NCBI GenBank assembly: GCA_947646735.1
Contig: CANTFK010000878.1
Location: 45,251 to 109,250 of the forward strand
DNA from: Peronospora farinosa
Taxonomy: Eukaryota; Oomycota; Peronosporomycetes; Peronosporales; Peronosporaceae
Reading direction: 5' to 3'
DNA: 64,000 nucleotides
The notes under the pieces are model-generated. The model did no database searches and had not been told where the DNA came from. It was given only the letters and a program-made list of their open reading frames with translations. Position numbers and translations under genes: made by a program. How positions within the stretch are numbered: position 1 is the first letter of the stretch; each line of letters starts with the position of its first letter. Positions 22,077 through 32,200 of the stretch are shown one piece after another.

Positions 22077-22649
22077 TTGCGCCCGCCCTCTATCGGACCC
22101 TTTAAGGTCATTGCCAAGAAAGGCACAGCGTATACGCTTAACTTGCCGCGCAAATTGTGTACACATCCTGTGTTCTATGTTGGCATGCTCAAACCATATC
22201 GGGATCCGTCCCAAGTAAACATTAAGGTGCTCGCGCCGAGCCCATTGGCATTGTCGCGGGACGAAGCATCTGCGCCAACAGGTCAAGCCGACCCTGCATT
22301 CGGGTCCGACTCTCTTCCAGGGACTCAAGCCGGAAGTTCATCGTCTGCATCACCTCACGGAGGGACCGCACCTCTTGAACAAGCTCGGCATGAGCTTGTG
22401 CCGATACACCGGCCTCCTCCGGCTTTGCTCGATGCGCAGGGGAACCTACAGCTCCATGTGGAGCGTCTACTGCAGAAGCGTCGCCGCCATGGTCAAAACC
22501 AGTATCTGGTAAAGTGGCGGGGTTATTCCGAATCGTGGAACTCATGGGAATTTGAGACTCCCCTTCGGCAGGACTGCCCATACGCCGTGGACGTTTTTGA
22601 GCGTCGTGCGCAGGGTCAGACTGTTGGCGCTGACGCTTCTCACCAGTAA
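22077..22649 (+). CDS. Integrase C-terminus and chromodomain of family A copy 2
   Basis: It starts with the conserved GPFKVIAKKGTAYTLNLPRK (SH3-like end of integrase), then HPVFYVGMLKPYRDPS. A Pro/Ser/Ala-rich spacer and HRPPPALLDAQGNLQLHVERLL lead into a chromodomain (QYLVKWRGYSESWNSWEFE). Chromodomains of such integrases steer insertion to modified histones. This end overlaps the antisense frame on the other strand for more than 400 bp. It is part of pol, separated from the rest by a stop near 22066. Confidence 0.85.
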   Translation: MRPPSIGPFKVIAKKGTAYTLNLPRKLCTHPVFYVGMLKPYRDPSQVNIKVLAPSPLALSRDEASAPTGQADPAFGSDSLPGTQAGSSSSASPHGGTAPLEQARHELVPIHRPPPALLDAQGNLQLHVERLLQKRRRHGQNQYLVKWRGYSESWNSWEFETPLRQDCPYAVDVFERRAQGQTVGADASHQ

Positions 22650-23505
22650 TGGTGTGCGTGGGCGGGTTAGCGGCCTCAGCCTGTCGTGGACTCGCGGCTA
22701 CAGGTGTAGCCGAAACATTGGGATGCTGGGTAGCAGACGCATAATGCGCTCGTTGGGATTTCAATATTCCCGAGCCTTCAATTTAGCGTAATCGTAACGC
22801 ATTGTCCGTTCAAGTCGAACATCTGCCACATCGGCACTTGCCCGTAGGGCTCACATGCTGCTTAAACGTCGCGCATAATGCGCCCAGCTGCTAAAAGCCG
22901 TGTCTTCTTCTTCCTCGGTTTCCCCCGCGAACAGAAGGATGGGAACACCCTTTATGGGAGGAACTGGCGTACCGCGCACTTGCCTGTTAAGGCGTGCCAA
23001 GTATTGGCTTTGCGTAGTAATGTGAGACTTCCAGATATCGTTGTCGAAGGGCCGTTCGCGTTGCAACATCCTCGGGTGAAATGGCCTCAGGCCCAATGGC
23101 TCAGCCAGAAAGGGAATGCCCAGATGCCTCCTTTGGGCGTTCTTCCACCGTAGGTGGCTTGAACCTGTACTGTCGGTGGTCTTGAAGTCTCGCCATATTC
23201 TTCGTCCGGCGCTTGGCGCCTTCCTCTTGGTCGATGGTCTGCTGTTGCCGCTCGTCGAGTGGGTCGGTAACTGTTACCGTTGATGATACGTCAGGCGAGT
23301 CACGTAACGCTGTTAGCGCACCTGCAGCACCACGTTCAGGGAACAGATTCGGTGCATGACTAGTGTCATCTTCACCCGTGAGGGTGGCTAAAGGGGACCC
23401 ATAGGGTCCCACAAAGACGGTGTCACTTTCGTAATCAACCGCTTCGTCAAGGTTGTCTTCAATGAGGTCCCGAAGAGTCTGTGACTCACTGCCAGGAGGC
23501 GTCAT
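22222..23505 (-). pseudogene. Antisense ORF of family A copy 2
   Basis: On the strand opposite to pol, an ATG at 23505 (MTPPGSESQTLRDLIEDN) opens 134 codons, acidic and Ser/Thr rich. A second piece in another frame (23096-22851: WKSHITTQSQYLARLNRQV, AFSSWAHYARRL) and a third back in the first frame (22764-22222, 180 codons) follow. The third part is Pro/Ala rich, then basic (GEKRQRQQ, KRPRRMGS), and ends with a coiled coil (VQEVRSLREVMQTMNFRLES). It begins about 110 bp from the 3' LTR and overlaps the chromodomain code. The C-terminal part is preserved in copy 1. Probably one protein of about 430 residues broken by frameshifts. Function unknown. Confidence 0.6.
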
Positions 23506-23608
23506 GTTATGTGCCGTGAACAAACCGTAAGGTTTTAAGCGTTCGCTAAAGCACTACCTCTAAGAGGAAAGAATGTCGAGTGACATTCTATGGGAACGCC
23601 AGACTGGT

Positions 23609-23617
23609 GCGGGAGGG
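23609..23617 (+). other. Polypurine tract of family A copy 2
   Basis: GCGGGAGGG lies directly before the 3' LTR, the expected place for the plus-strand primer. Confidence 0.6.
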
Positions 23618-24237
23618 TGTAACGGGGTTACACGACGGTTGTAGCGTCTTTCCGAGAGTTTACGGTTGAACTCCACTTGTATTGCATATAATGCATTATT
23701 ATACTTCTCTTAAGAGAGGTATTAAGTACGGTATTCGGTAATACCGTATCTTATCGATTGGGATTCGATAAATCACTAACGCTGTATTAAGTACATCATA
23801 CACAGATGTTTAGACGATACGTCGTTCAGTAGTAAAGTCTGCATATAATAATTACTATTATAGTAATTAATCTAGTGTAGTGTACTTAGAGTAGGACTAT
23901 TCATAAAATCTTAAAGCATAAATAAAATCAGTTCTCCTTTTAAGTTTAAGATCGCAAGTCGTTCTGACTTGTTCTCTTGTGCACTTCGTGCGTTGGTTCT
24001 CTGAACCTCTAAGCTCTAGCTTGTTCTTGCTCTGTGCGTTGGTTCTCTGAACCTTAAGCTTATTGCTTGCTGACTAAAATTCTCTCCTACTTCCTTAGAA
24101 CAGGGTGACTTTAAGTCGTTTAATTAGCTCCTTAGAACTAAGTGGCTTTTAGCCTTAACTCTATTTAGTTCTCTAGAACTAAGAGGCTTCCAGCCGAAAG
24201 TCTTCCTCTGGCTAAAGAGCTGTGCAGCTCCGCTACA
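23618..24237 (+). repeat. 3' LTR of family A copy 2
   Basis: 620 bp, same ends as the 5' LTR. Two differences seen by eye: TTTAG/TTAAG near 23712 and TAGTTCC/TAGCTCC near 24127. Confidence 0.95.
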
Positions 24238-24379
24238 AAAATGGTCTAGAACTATATGAAAAGCATTTTAACGATAGACACAATGCGAGATATAAATACC
24301 ATTCATCGAGTTTATCTGGTATAATTGCTGTGCATACGACTATACTTTTACCCTCGCAAGTGCGTTATCCGAGCAAATT

Positions 24380-25369
24380 TCAGTTTCCGACATTAATATT
24401 AGAATCATGACGACGAACAGGATTGCGTACACGCGGTCGCACATCAGTCAGGATTTGCTTCGTTTCGGGATGTGGCTTTGGCCGGTAACTTTTCGGATAT
24501 CCTGAGTACAAAACCCGTCGGTTGCGTCGCGCCTGCTTCACGGCGTTATACCTCCCAATGGCGACGGTTAACACGAGAAAGAAGGCAATAATTGCTACCA
24601 CTGGTAACACAAACTGCCGATAAATTGACGCAACTGCCTCCAGCAAGGTGTGTTCTGCAAATACATACCAGGCCAGCAGACGTTTCACACCAGATTCGTG
24701 CTCTGCACTTTCAAAGGACATAGCATCCTTTTCAATGACAATAAATTCACCGTTCAAGTCAGAAGTGCTCGCTTCTGGTTCCTCACTCTGCTCGTATTGG
24801 TTTTCCATCTTTTGCTTTTCCATATTCTGTTTTCTTTCCAGTAATTTCTTCTTCTCAAGCTCTTGTAATCTCTCCAATTCCTGTAGCTGTCTCAATTCTT
24901 CCGTATGAAGTTCCAACTCCTTCTCTAACTCTCGCTGTTTCTCCATCTCCAGTTCCAATTGTTTCTTGTCTTCTTTTTCCTTCCTTATCCTCTGTAACGT
25001 TTGTATATTCTTCTGTGTCACGTCTTTGATTCTCTGCAGTGTTTTTCTCCACGACGCCACATTTTCCGATGCCCTCAGCTGTAGATTTTCCACCTCTTTC
25101 ATTGATTCCTCAATCTCCTGTCTCACTTCATCCTTGATTGCAACCAAATTGGCGCGTGTCTCGAGCGCAAACATCTCTAACTGGGCGTCCTCCAGCACAA
25201 AAAGACCCGTTACCTCTTGCGCGGCGCTCAGCTGATGCTCTACGCTCTCATACATCTGCATCGTCTCTTTCTCTTTAGCAACAAATGCTTTGTCCAATTG
25301 TGCTCCTGAATCCTCACCATACACGACAGCCACACACACCAGCACCAAACAGCCATACACCTTTAGCAT
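24380..25369 (-). CDS. Predicted ER/secretory single-pass coiled-coil membrane protein
   Basis: From an ATG at 25369 the protein has 329 residues; an in-frame ATG at 25411 exists, but the later one directly begins a clean signal peptide (MLKVYGCLVLVCVAVVYG). A long charged coiled coil rich in Glu, Lys, Gln and Leu covers about residues 60-200. A membrane segment (FVLPVVAIIAFFLVLTVAIG) lies near 255-275, followed by a basic tail. This suggests a lumenal coiled coil anchored in the ER or nuclear envelope. No family recognised; Kar5/GEX1-like nuclear fusion proteins share this outline but nothing more is visible. It ends 143 bp after the retroelement and is divergent from the galectin-RRM gene. 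Confidence 0.7.
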   Translation of the reverse strand: MLKVYGCLVLVCVAVVYGEDSGAQLDKAFVAKEKETMQMYESVEHQLSAAQEVTGLFVLEDAQLEMFALETRANLVAIKDEVRQEIEESMKEVENLQLRASENVASWRKTLQRIKDVTQKNIQTLQRIRKEKEDKKQLELEMEKQRELEKELELHTEELRQLQELERLQELEKKKLLERKQNMEKQKMENQYEQSEEPEASTSDLNGEFIVIEKDAMSFESAEHESGVKRLLAWYVFAEHTLLEAVASIYRQFVLPVVAIIAFFLVLTVAIGRYNAVKQARRNRRVLYSGYPKSYRPKPHPETKQILTDVRPRVRNPVRRHDSNINVGN

Positions 25370-25478
25370 TGTTGCTGCTAGTAAATATCTACGTTTCCTA
25401 CACCAAATCACGTGGTCTTACATAACTTTCGATCATAACTTGTTTCTTATAACCTATCTTATGTCATATTTGCTCACG
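25370..25478. promoter_or_regulatory. Divergent promoter, coiled-coil protein / galectin-RRM protein
   Basis: 109 bp between the chosen starts. A CACGTG palindrome lies at 25409-25414, near the centre. Confidence 0.4.
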
Positions 25479-27032
25479 ATGGCGGTGGTCGAGACAGTCA
25501 AGGACGACGAGGTGAATGAGCTACAGCAGCATTTGCAGCTCGAGGCTTACGGTGGCAAGTACCTCACAGCACAGGAGATTCTATTGGTTCAACTCTTTCA
25601 GTCGGCAGCTGACGTGTCTGCGTCATTGAACTCTGGAGCCAATGGCGTTAGCATCGACATGAGTGTATCGACTTCGTCCGGCATCAGCGCATCTCCTAAA
25701 GCTTTAAATGGGACGCCATTAGGTCGAAAGAGCTCATTGACTTCTATTGGTAAGATTACAGTGGGAGGTGCGACGCCACCTCTTAGTACGACACCTAAGC
25801 GTCAAGTCTCGTCGGACAGAGCGAGAGTACAGAGTTTTCTGGCTCAACGCTCATCCACATCGACTGGGGGAACCAGTAGCAATGGTACAGGAACAAACGC
25901 TGCTCAATTAACGAGTACCAAACCTGCCATGTCGGCAGTGGAACGAGCAAAGCTATTGATGGCTAAGAAGACTGGAGGGGCGGCTAGGACGGCTGCGGGG
26001 TCGATGGCTGTGAAGAGAACGAACCCTTTAACGGACATTCTAAAGGGAGGTTCCGGTAGTATTGTGGGTGGCGTGCACAATGTGAAGAGACCGAGAAGTA
26101 TCAAGAGTGACAAGCCAGGTGAAATCAAGATCCAGCGAGGACGCACATCGATCCAATTGCCGCTGGAAAGTTTTCTAAGAAGCGAAGATTGGGACTCGGC
26201 CATAGGAACCCCGCTGGATATAGTGCTGCCTGAAGTGGCTTTTGCTACGAACAATACGCTAATTATCCATGCGACATTGCCGCCGAGATCATCCCGTTGC
26301 TGCTTTAATGTCAGCACGCAGGCGAGTATGCTCAGCGGCGCACCGTACCCTGGCACGGTACTATACCACTTTAATCCGCGACGTCAGAGAGGTGGCCATA
26401 TCATCCAGAACAGTAACATTGACGGACGATGGGGCTGCTCCCAAGCGTTATCACGTTTCCCATTGACGTTTGGCGAGCCGTTTACCTTGCGTTTGACGAT
26501 TGTGCCGACTGGCTTTCTCGTTTTTATTGAAGAAATCTTCCAAGACGAATTTAAGCATCGAGTGCCCATTCGTGAGGGTGAGAACCTTGTATTGACGGTT
26601 CCTACTCGTGATGAAAATGGAAATCCGGAGGGCGTCATTGTTCACAGCGTGTGGTGGGGCCACGCAGAGGTGCCGCCTAACCTTGATACTCGTCGGCGCG
26701 AAAGCAATGGTGGATACCGAGGACGAGGTGGTGATGGTGATCGTGGTACCCATCGCAGTGGAACGCCTGGTAAAGGCGGTGACCGTTTCCATCCAGCTCC
26801 TCATCCATTTGAGGTGTATGTGGGTAACCTTCCGCAAGGGACTTCACGCGAAGAGCTATCGTTTTTGTTTCAGTATCTGGGATACGAAACCGTGCGCATT
26901 ACTGCTCGTGGATTTGGTTTTGTGACACTACGTAACGCAGAGGATATGAATCGAGCTGTGGAAGACCTGGATGGCAAGGAGTTCAACGGAATGAAATTGC
27001 GTGTGTCGTGCGCACATCCTCCAAGCCAATAG
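25479..27032 (+). CDS. Galectin-like domain plus RRM protein
   Basis: Single exon, 517 residues from the ATG at 25479 (in-frame ATGs at 25461 and 25290 are possible). The N-terminal 230 residues are Ser/Thr/Gly rich with VERAKLLMAKKTGG. Residues about 237-395 match the galectin fold: YHFNPRRQRGGHIIQNS, then RWG, FPLTFGEPFTLRL, FLVFIEEIFQDEFKHR, the usual order H-NPR, V-N, W-G, F-P-G, F-H-R. A Gly/Arg-rich linker (GGYRGRGGDGDRG) precedes an RRM at 442-514 with RNP2 VYVGNLP and RNP1 RGFGFVTL. The RRM points to RNA binding; the galectin-like part may bind protein or glycans. I know no standard family with this order. Conserved sugar-contact residues are only partly present. Confidence 0.75.
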   Translation: MAVVETVKDDEVNELQQHLQLEAYGGKYLTAQEILLVQLFQSAADVSASLNSGANGVSIDMSVSTSSGISASPKALNGTPLGRKSSLTSIGKITVGGATPPLSTTPKRQVSSDRARVQSFLAQRSSTSTGGTSSNGTGTNAAQLTSTKPAMSAVERAKLLMAKKTGGAARTAAGSMAVKRTNPLTDILKGGSGSIVGGVHNVKRPRSIKSDKPGEIKIQRGRTSIQLPLESFLRSEDWDSAIGTPLDIVLPEVAFATNNTLIIHATLPPRSSRCCFNVSTQASMLSGAPYPGTVLYHFNPRRQRGGHIIQNSNIDGRWGCSQALSRFPLTFGEPFTLRLTIVPTGFLVFIEEIFQDEFKHRVPIREGENLVLTVPTRDENGNPEGVIVHSVWWGHAEVPPNLDTRRRESNGGYRGRGGDGDRGTHRSGTPGKGGDRFHPAPHPFEVYVGNLPQGTSREELSFLFQYLGYETVRITARGFGFVTLRNAEDMNRAVEDLDGKEFNGMKLRVSCAHPPSQ

Positions 27033-27434
27033 CATCTGCCACGAGAAGTCTGATTTTGTATACATGTCTATGGTAAAGACGTAGCTATTCCACATTTGTC
27101 GTTTCCATTACATGGGTACAGAGAAGCACTAATTTGTCCGCACAGTGACTTCTCAATGAACTATAGGCAAATTTGAATTTTAGTGTCAATAACGAAAAGA
27201 ATCGAAATTCATAAATTACAAAAGCAGCCATGCAAAGATAGTAAATGGTCTGAAGTAGCTCTTTCCGCTCGCAAGATACGAAATAATAATATAGAGGTAG
27301 ATTTAAATTGTGAACTTTGATGCGCGACAAATTAGCCCTAAATCTCTACATGAGTCCATGTAATTTTACCTTCGTGTCACCATCTACTTTTAATAATATA
27401 TTAAAATATAATCAACACCCACGTACCAATTGCT
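27033..27434. other. Intergenic, AT-rich
   Basis: 402 bp between two plus-strand genes, about two thirds A+T. It must hold the 3' end of the galectin-RRM transcript and the RPB7 promoter. No clear element recognised. Confidence 0.5.
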
Positions 27435-28051
27435 ATGTTTTTCCTCAAGCAGCTCTCGCGTGACCTACTGCTTCATCCGATGCATTTTGGGCCAAAATTA
27501 CACGATATTATTCGTCTTCGTCTTATTGAAGAGGTAGAGGGCACGTCTATGGGTAAATATGGCTACGTTATTACAGTCACGGAGGTGCGCGATGAAGACA
27601 TTGGGAAGGGTGTGATCCAGGACAATTCTGGCTTTGTGTGTTTCAATATTCGCTATCGTGCAATTCTCTTTCGACCTTTTAAGAACCAAGTACTGGATGC
27701 AGTGGTAACGGTCGTGAATCAACTGGGATTCTTTGCGGATGTCGGTCCACTGCAAGTTTTTGTGTCAAGACACGCCATGCCGACGGATCTCAACAATGGC
27801 TACGACCATGAGAGTAACGCATGGATCTCTGATGATCGAGAGGTGGAAATTCGCAAAGGATGTGGTGTACGACTGAAGATTATGGGTGTCAGTGTTGATG
27901 TCACGGAGATCGTAAGTACAGTTGAGACGACGGTTTGAAGAGCTATTTGACTTATTTTGTATGTGTTCTTGTGATGCTGGTAATGGATGTGTAGAATGCT
28001 ATTGGAACCATTAAGGATGATTATTTAGGCCTCATCTCATCGGACAACTAA
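27435..28051 (+). CDS. RPB7: RNA polymerase II subunit Rpb7
   Basis: Exons 27435-27911 and 27995-28051 with an 83-nt GTAAGT...GTAG intron give 177 residues (human 172). The N-terminal RNP-like half has LHPMHFGPKL, VEGTSMGKYGYVI and the join IRYRAILFRPFKNQVLDAVV; the C-terminal OB/S1 half has VGPLQVFVSRHAMP and EIRKGCGVRLKIMG, and ends KDDYLGLIS like human DDYLGLVS. Rpb7 pairs with Rpb4 to form the stalk of Pol II, which binds nascent RNA and links transcription to mRNA decay. Without the second exon the protein would lose its conserved tail. It is convergent with the ligase-like gene, 154 bp apart. Confidence 0.95.
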
Positions 28052-28205
28052 ACTGCTTGCTTGAAAAATTGCAGCTCCTTGCAAGCAGCAATTATCGTGC
28101 TCATTTTACTCGGCAACATCGTTGTTATTGACAATGCAAATGTGGTTTTACTGTAAGCTTTTGGTGACTGACACGAGGTAATAATGCTCATTGACAGTCT
28201 GCAGC

Positions 28206-29137
28206 CTACAGCTCTAGAAAGCGGGTGGACTTTCGATGCTCTTTTTCCAGAAAATGTTTGATGTCGTCAAGCTCGACGTTTTCAACCTCAAAAAGATGCG
28301 TCAGTTCTGCATAAAGCTCGCTCTCGAACTTTTCACGATTCGCCCATTCCTTCCTTAGTACATCCTTTAATGGACACAGAAACTCGTGATGGCTTCGCTG
28401 CTGGCGATACTTTGGCTGGCGTGCTGGATTAGTCAAATACTCCATGTTCTTTGGGTCAAAGTCCCATAAGAACGAGGTATGGTGCAGCCAGCGCCCTCTC
28501 GACAAACTTTGAGCATTCCCGCCAAATTTGCGGTCGTTAAAGACGTAGTCATCCTCTCGTAGCGAGAATTTCTGTAAAAATCAGTAAACAAGCAGCAGTA
28601 TCTGACAGGTCAGTCAGCAGATATGATAGAGTTGCAGTGATACAGACAGACCTTACCAAGTCTTTGTGACAGATCCGCGAAAAGAAAGGTGCAAAGACTT
28701 GTTGTGACCAAGTCATGATATCTCGTGGAAATGGCTTAACCTTTGGAAAGTCTTCCTGTTTACAGATAAAGGTAGTGAAGATCGTATTGTGATCGACAAT
28801 GACAGTGCCACCACCACTAAAACGCTTGAGTACGGGAATCTTGTCTCTATATATGATCCACAACAATAACATCATCATTTTTTTGTATTCCTGATCAATT
28901 AAAGACGACAATAACAAAGCCAAGATACCGTTTCACGGCATTCTGATGCAACAATTGGTCTGGTTTGCCTGAAATGCCCATAACAATTGTCGCTGGTGCA
29001 TGTTCATCGTTGTAAATAAACCAATTACGCTGCGACTCGACACGAAAAAGGGCTTCTTCAATCTGTAGCTGTTCTTGAATGGTCGTTCGTAGTCGTAGGA
29101 AGCTCATAAGGGGCTTCCGTCCATTCCCACTCGTCAT
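28206..29137 (-). CDS. Lipoate-protein ligase A family protein
   Basis: Exons on the minus strand: 28929-29137, 28657-28846 and 28206-28571 (introns 82 and 85 nt) give 254 residues. The central motif LKRFSGGGTVIVDHNT is the lipoate/octanoate-binding loop of the biotin/lipoate A/B ligase family, and DDYVFNDRKFGGNAQSL is the second conserved region, in the place of the catalytic Lys strand. The N-terminus has the usual LRLRTTIQEQLQIEEAL helix. Such proteins transfer lipoate or octanoate to E2/GcvH proteins, usually in mitochondria. No separate C-terminal accessory domain is evident. The frame is open upstream of 29137, so a short upstream exon with a targeting sequence is possible. Substrate not decided by sequence. 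Confidence 0.8.
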
Positions 29138-29289
29138 TACTCGCAGTCCGTCGATCGCAATGTCCTCGGCGGTATCATATCTGATTCTGTGTAGTAAACC
29201 CCAAATTTAGATTCTGAGACCCTGGTATATATACCGGTATCAATCGGTATACTTGTTGGGCCTCAATATTGTTTTGACACTAGACCATC
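29138..29289. promoter_or_regulatory. Divergent promoter, lipoate ligase-like / NBAS-like
   Basis: 152 bp between starts. It contains a perfect 12-bp palindrome GGTATATATACC at 29224-29235, followed by further GGTAT direct/inverted copies up to 29252, within 70 bp of the NBAS-like ATG. Confidence 0.4.
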
Positions 29290-32200
29290 ATGATGACCGA
29301 GCCGTTGCTACTAGCGACTCGTGAGCTCGTACACGGCTCTGTAGCATCACTTCCTATTGACGTTGAGGTTGTAGCTTCTGCTGTATCTTCTGCGCATTTT
29401 GCAGTGTTATTTCAGTCGAAAACGAATCGAAATTGCGTGCGTTTGAGTGTGTTTAAGACGGGTAATGATGGTGACGTCGAGACGCCAGAGATGCTCGATT
29501 TACTCTCGGAAATGGATGATTCAGTAGCCTACAAGGATAAAGAAGGCAAGTGGTCTCTTGTATGGAGCTCTGACTTGCAATTTCTCGTCATTAGCGGTCA
29601 AATTTTATGCTCAGAGGGTAAATCTGAAGGTGTTCTATGGATATTTACACGCCCTGAATGGCTGGCTTCTACTGCGGTTTCTGGAGAGTCAGTGGATTCT
29701 TCATTGCTGTTTTGTATACAGCCATCCAAGTACTTGGCTACAAAGCATTGGAACCCTGCAACAAGCATCATAAACGTCTTTTTTCCGACGCAACATGGGA
29801 GCAACGTGTTTGTCTTATCAGAGGACGGAATTTGGCTCAATGTGAGCGTACAACTGGCTAAATTGACACTGACTGCAATGAATCAGTCAACTCTGCGAGA
29901 TACATCGGGGATAGTTACGATGAAAGTGGTCAAGAAGCTTACAGAGTGGCATGCAGGTGTCACGGCAGCGTGTTACGACCCACAGAACTCACTATTGGTC
30001 GTAAGCGGAGGGGTAAGAGATCCTAGTTTGGACCTGCTGGAGAAGGAGGCATCGTCGCTAAGTGTTTGGAAAGTGGTGAATGATAAAAATAGTAAAGAAC
30101 CAGCCGATCTGCTGGATTTCACGATAATCGTGAAGGGAAAAACGCAACACTTACATGACGAAACCAATAAAGACGAGAGAGAGCAATTTGATGGTGTTGT
30201 AGTGACAAGAGAGGAGCGTGGTGGGCTCTTGACAAGGGTCAAGAGCACGTTTTTTGCCCCATTAAAGATGATGATAGGTAGTGAAACGACAGAATCTCAT
30301 GTGACGCAAGGATTTATCCGCCATCTGGCATTGGCACCGAATGGCAACTTTGTAAGCATGGTAGATGACATCGGAAGGATTGCCATCCGTCAAATTGACG
30401 TGTGCGCGGATGTGTTGCATTGGCAAGAAGTAGAAGATGACGCAATCGCTCAAATCCACGGTAGTGCTATAAAGATGGTTGTGTGGCTGACAGTCGACTT
30501 AGTGGCCATAATGCTATCGAACAACAGCGTCAGATATTCAAGGTTGGCGACAAACTTGGAAGATGAGACTGCATCTAGGCCAAGATCTAGCGATAGTGAT
30601 GGCGATAGTACTTCGGGAGCATCCGGCCGCCTTGTGCTTATCCCTGCAAGGTACTTTCGACCTTCAATGGATGTTTCAACTAGCAGAGTTCAAGCTCTCG
30701 CATTCGGTGTTAGTGGATCTCCATCAAGTGAAAAGCAGAGGATCGCATTTACTGCATGCGAGCTTGTCATTACTGGAGATACATGGGCTGCGAACGAGCT
30801 TCAAAGTTTGGGAATGGAGCCATTCGTTGAGTTGCTGATGGATGTGAAGAATTTTGAGGATGCCCTAGAGGTGGTTGCTCTTCAAGGAGGAGGTAATAAT
30901 ACCTGTAACGTGGACAGCATTCATCGCCGCATATGGATGCACTACCGACAGAAAGCTGCTCGATTAGATGAAAGGTGTAACGATGGCTATGCGTTCACCA
31001 ATTTGGAATTTCAAGATCTTGTATTTTTGTCCACGCGACCACTCGGACTACTTCAACGTGGAGAACGCGACGAATTTTTGAATGCGTTGGAACATTTACG
31101 AGCAATATCGGACAAGCGATGGGTACTTGATGAATGCTTGCATCTTGTTGCAGACGATTCGAGCACCCACATGAGAATGATTCTTGAGATTGGTTGGGAT
31201 GCATTAGTCTGCCTGAACATTGGCAGTGAGAGTTCCACAAAATTGTTGCAGGAGAACGAGGATCTCCAGCGATATTTGTATCGCCTCGAAACACTGCGGA
31301 TGATTTTGTGTGAAGAAGACGGCATTTCCACAATGTCGGATGCAGGTGACCACCTCTTTGATGGGGCTACATATGCTCTGTTCAGATCGTCACCTGTTGT
31401 GACACTTGCGAAACAGTTTGCACGAGAGGGACGCGTTGATGCAATTAAGATTGTACTTCGCCGACACGGATGGAATGTACTTCCTAGCTGGCTAGATATT
31501 CTTGGGCTGCTTCCACCCTCAGTTCCGCCCTCTACGTACGCCGTATTACTCCCGGCCATTGCTGCTCACATAGAAGACGATGGTGAGATCTTTACCCTGA
31601 GCACGTCAAATGATCTTGATGCTGGATGTGATGACAATAACGACTCGGTAGTTCTAGTTGCACTTCTTGAAGAGAACCGACGTAACGACCTCACTGATGA
31701 GGAGTTATCGAAGTTTGAAGAATACACGAGCATAAAACGCGAAGATCGCAATATAGCATACGGTGAATGGCTCACAAGAAGAATTTTGGAGCTGGACACT
31801 CGTTATGGCCAGCTTGCTTTCGCATATGAACTGAGCAGGCTAGCCACCAAGTGTGTATACGGATGGTCTAACTCAGAAGCCAAAAAGCCGTTGGAGCAGC
31901 TTCTGTTGCACACGGAGCGCTTATACAAGTGCGTCTATCTGCTGCACTTGTCAGCCTGTTGTTTGCTTCCACTGAATAGTTGGTCAACGCTATCGATGCG
32001 CGAGCAAGCCATGATTGTGGTGGGCGCTGACGAAAAGAAACTCGCTGCAGATGTTACTTCCATCATCAGTTGGTTGGATGTAGTGTTTGTTGCCCAGCGC
32101 CGAGATTGCACGTATGCGCTGGACGATCTATTCTCATGGCTGGCGCAGACTATTTTAGCCAAGTCCTCACTGTCGAGTCTGACCCTTGCAGCACAGTTGA

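Larger units (their letters stand above)
16431..24237 (+). mobile_element. Full-length Ty3/Gypsy chromodomain retrotransposon, family A copy 2
   Basis: 7807 bp with 620-bp LTRs at both ends and a 5-bp target duplication AAAAT (16426-16430 and 24238-24242). Order is LTR, primer site, gag, protease, RT, RNase H, integrase, chromodomain, polypurine tract, LTR: a chromovirus-like layout. By eye the LTRs differ at only two positions, so insertion was recent, yet pol has several stops and frameshifts and gag has a TAA before its zinc knuckle. It is therefore non-autonomous now. It sits between DPM2 and the coiled-coil gene. Confidence 0.95.
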
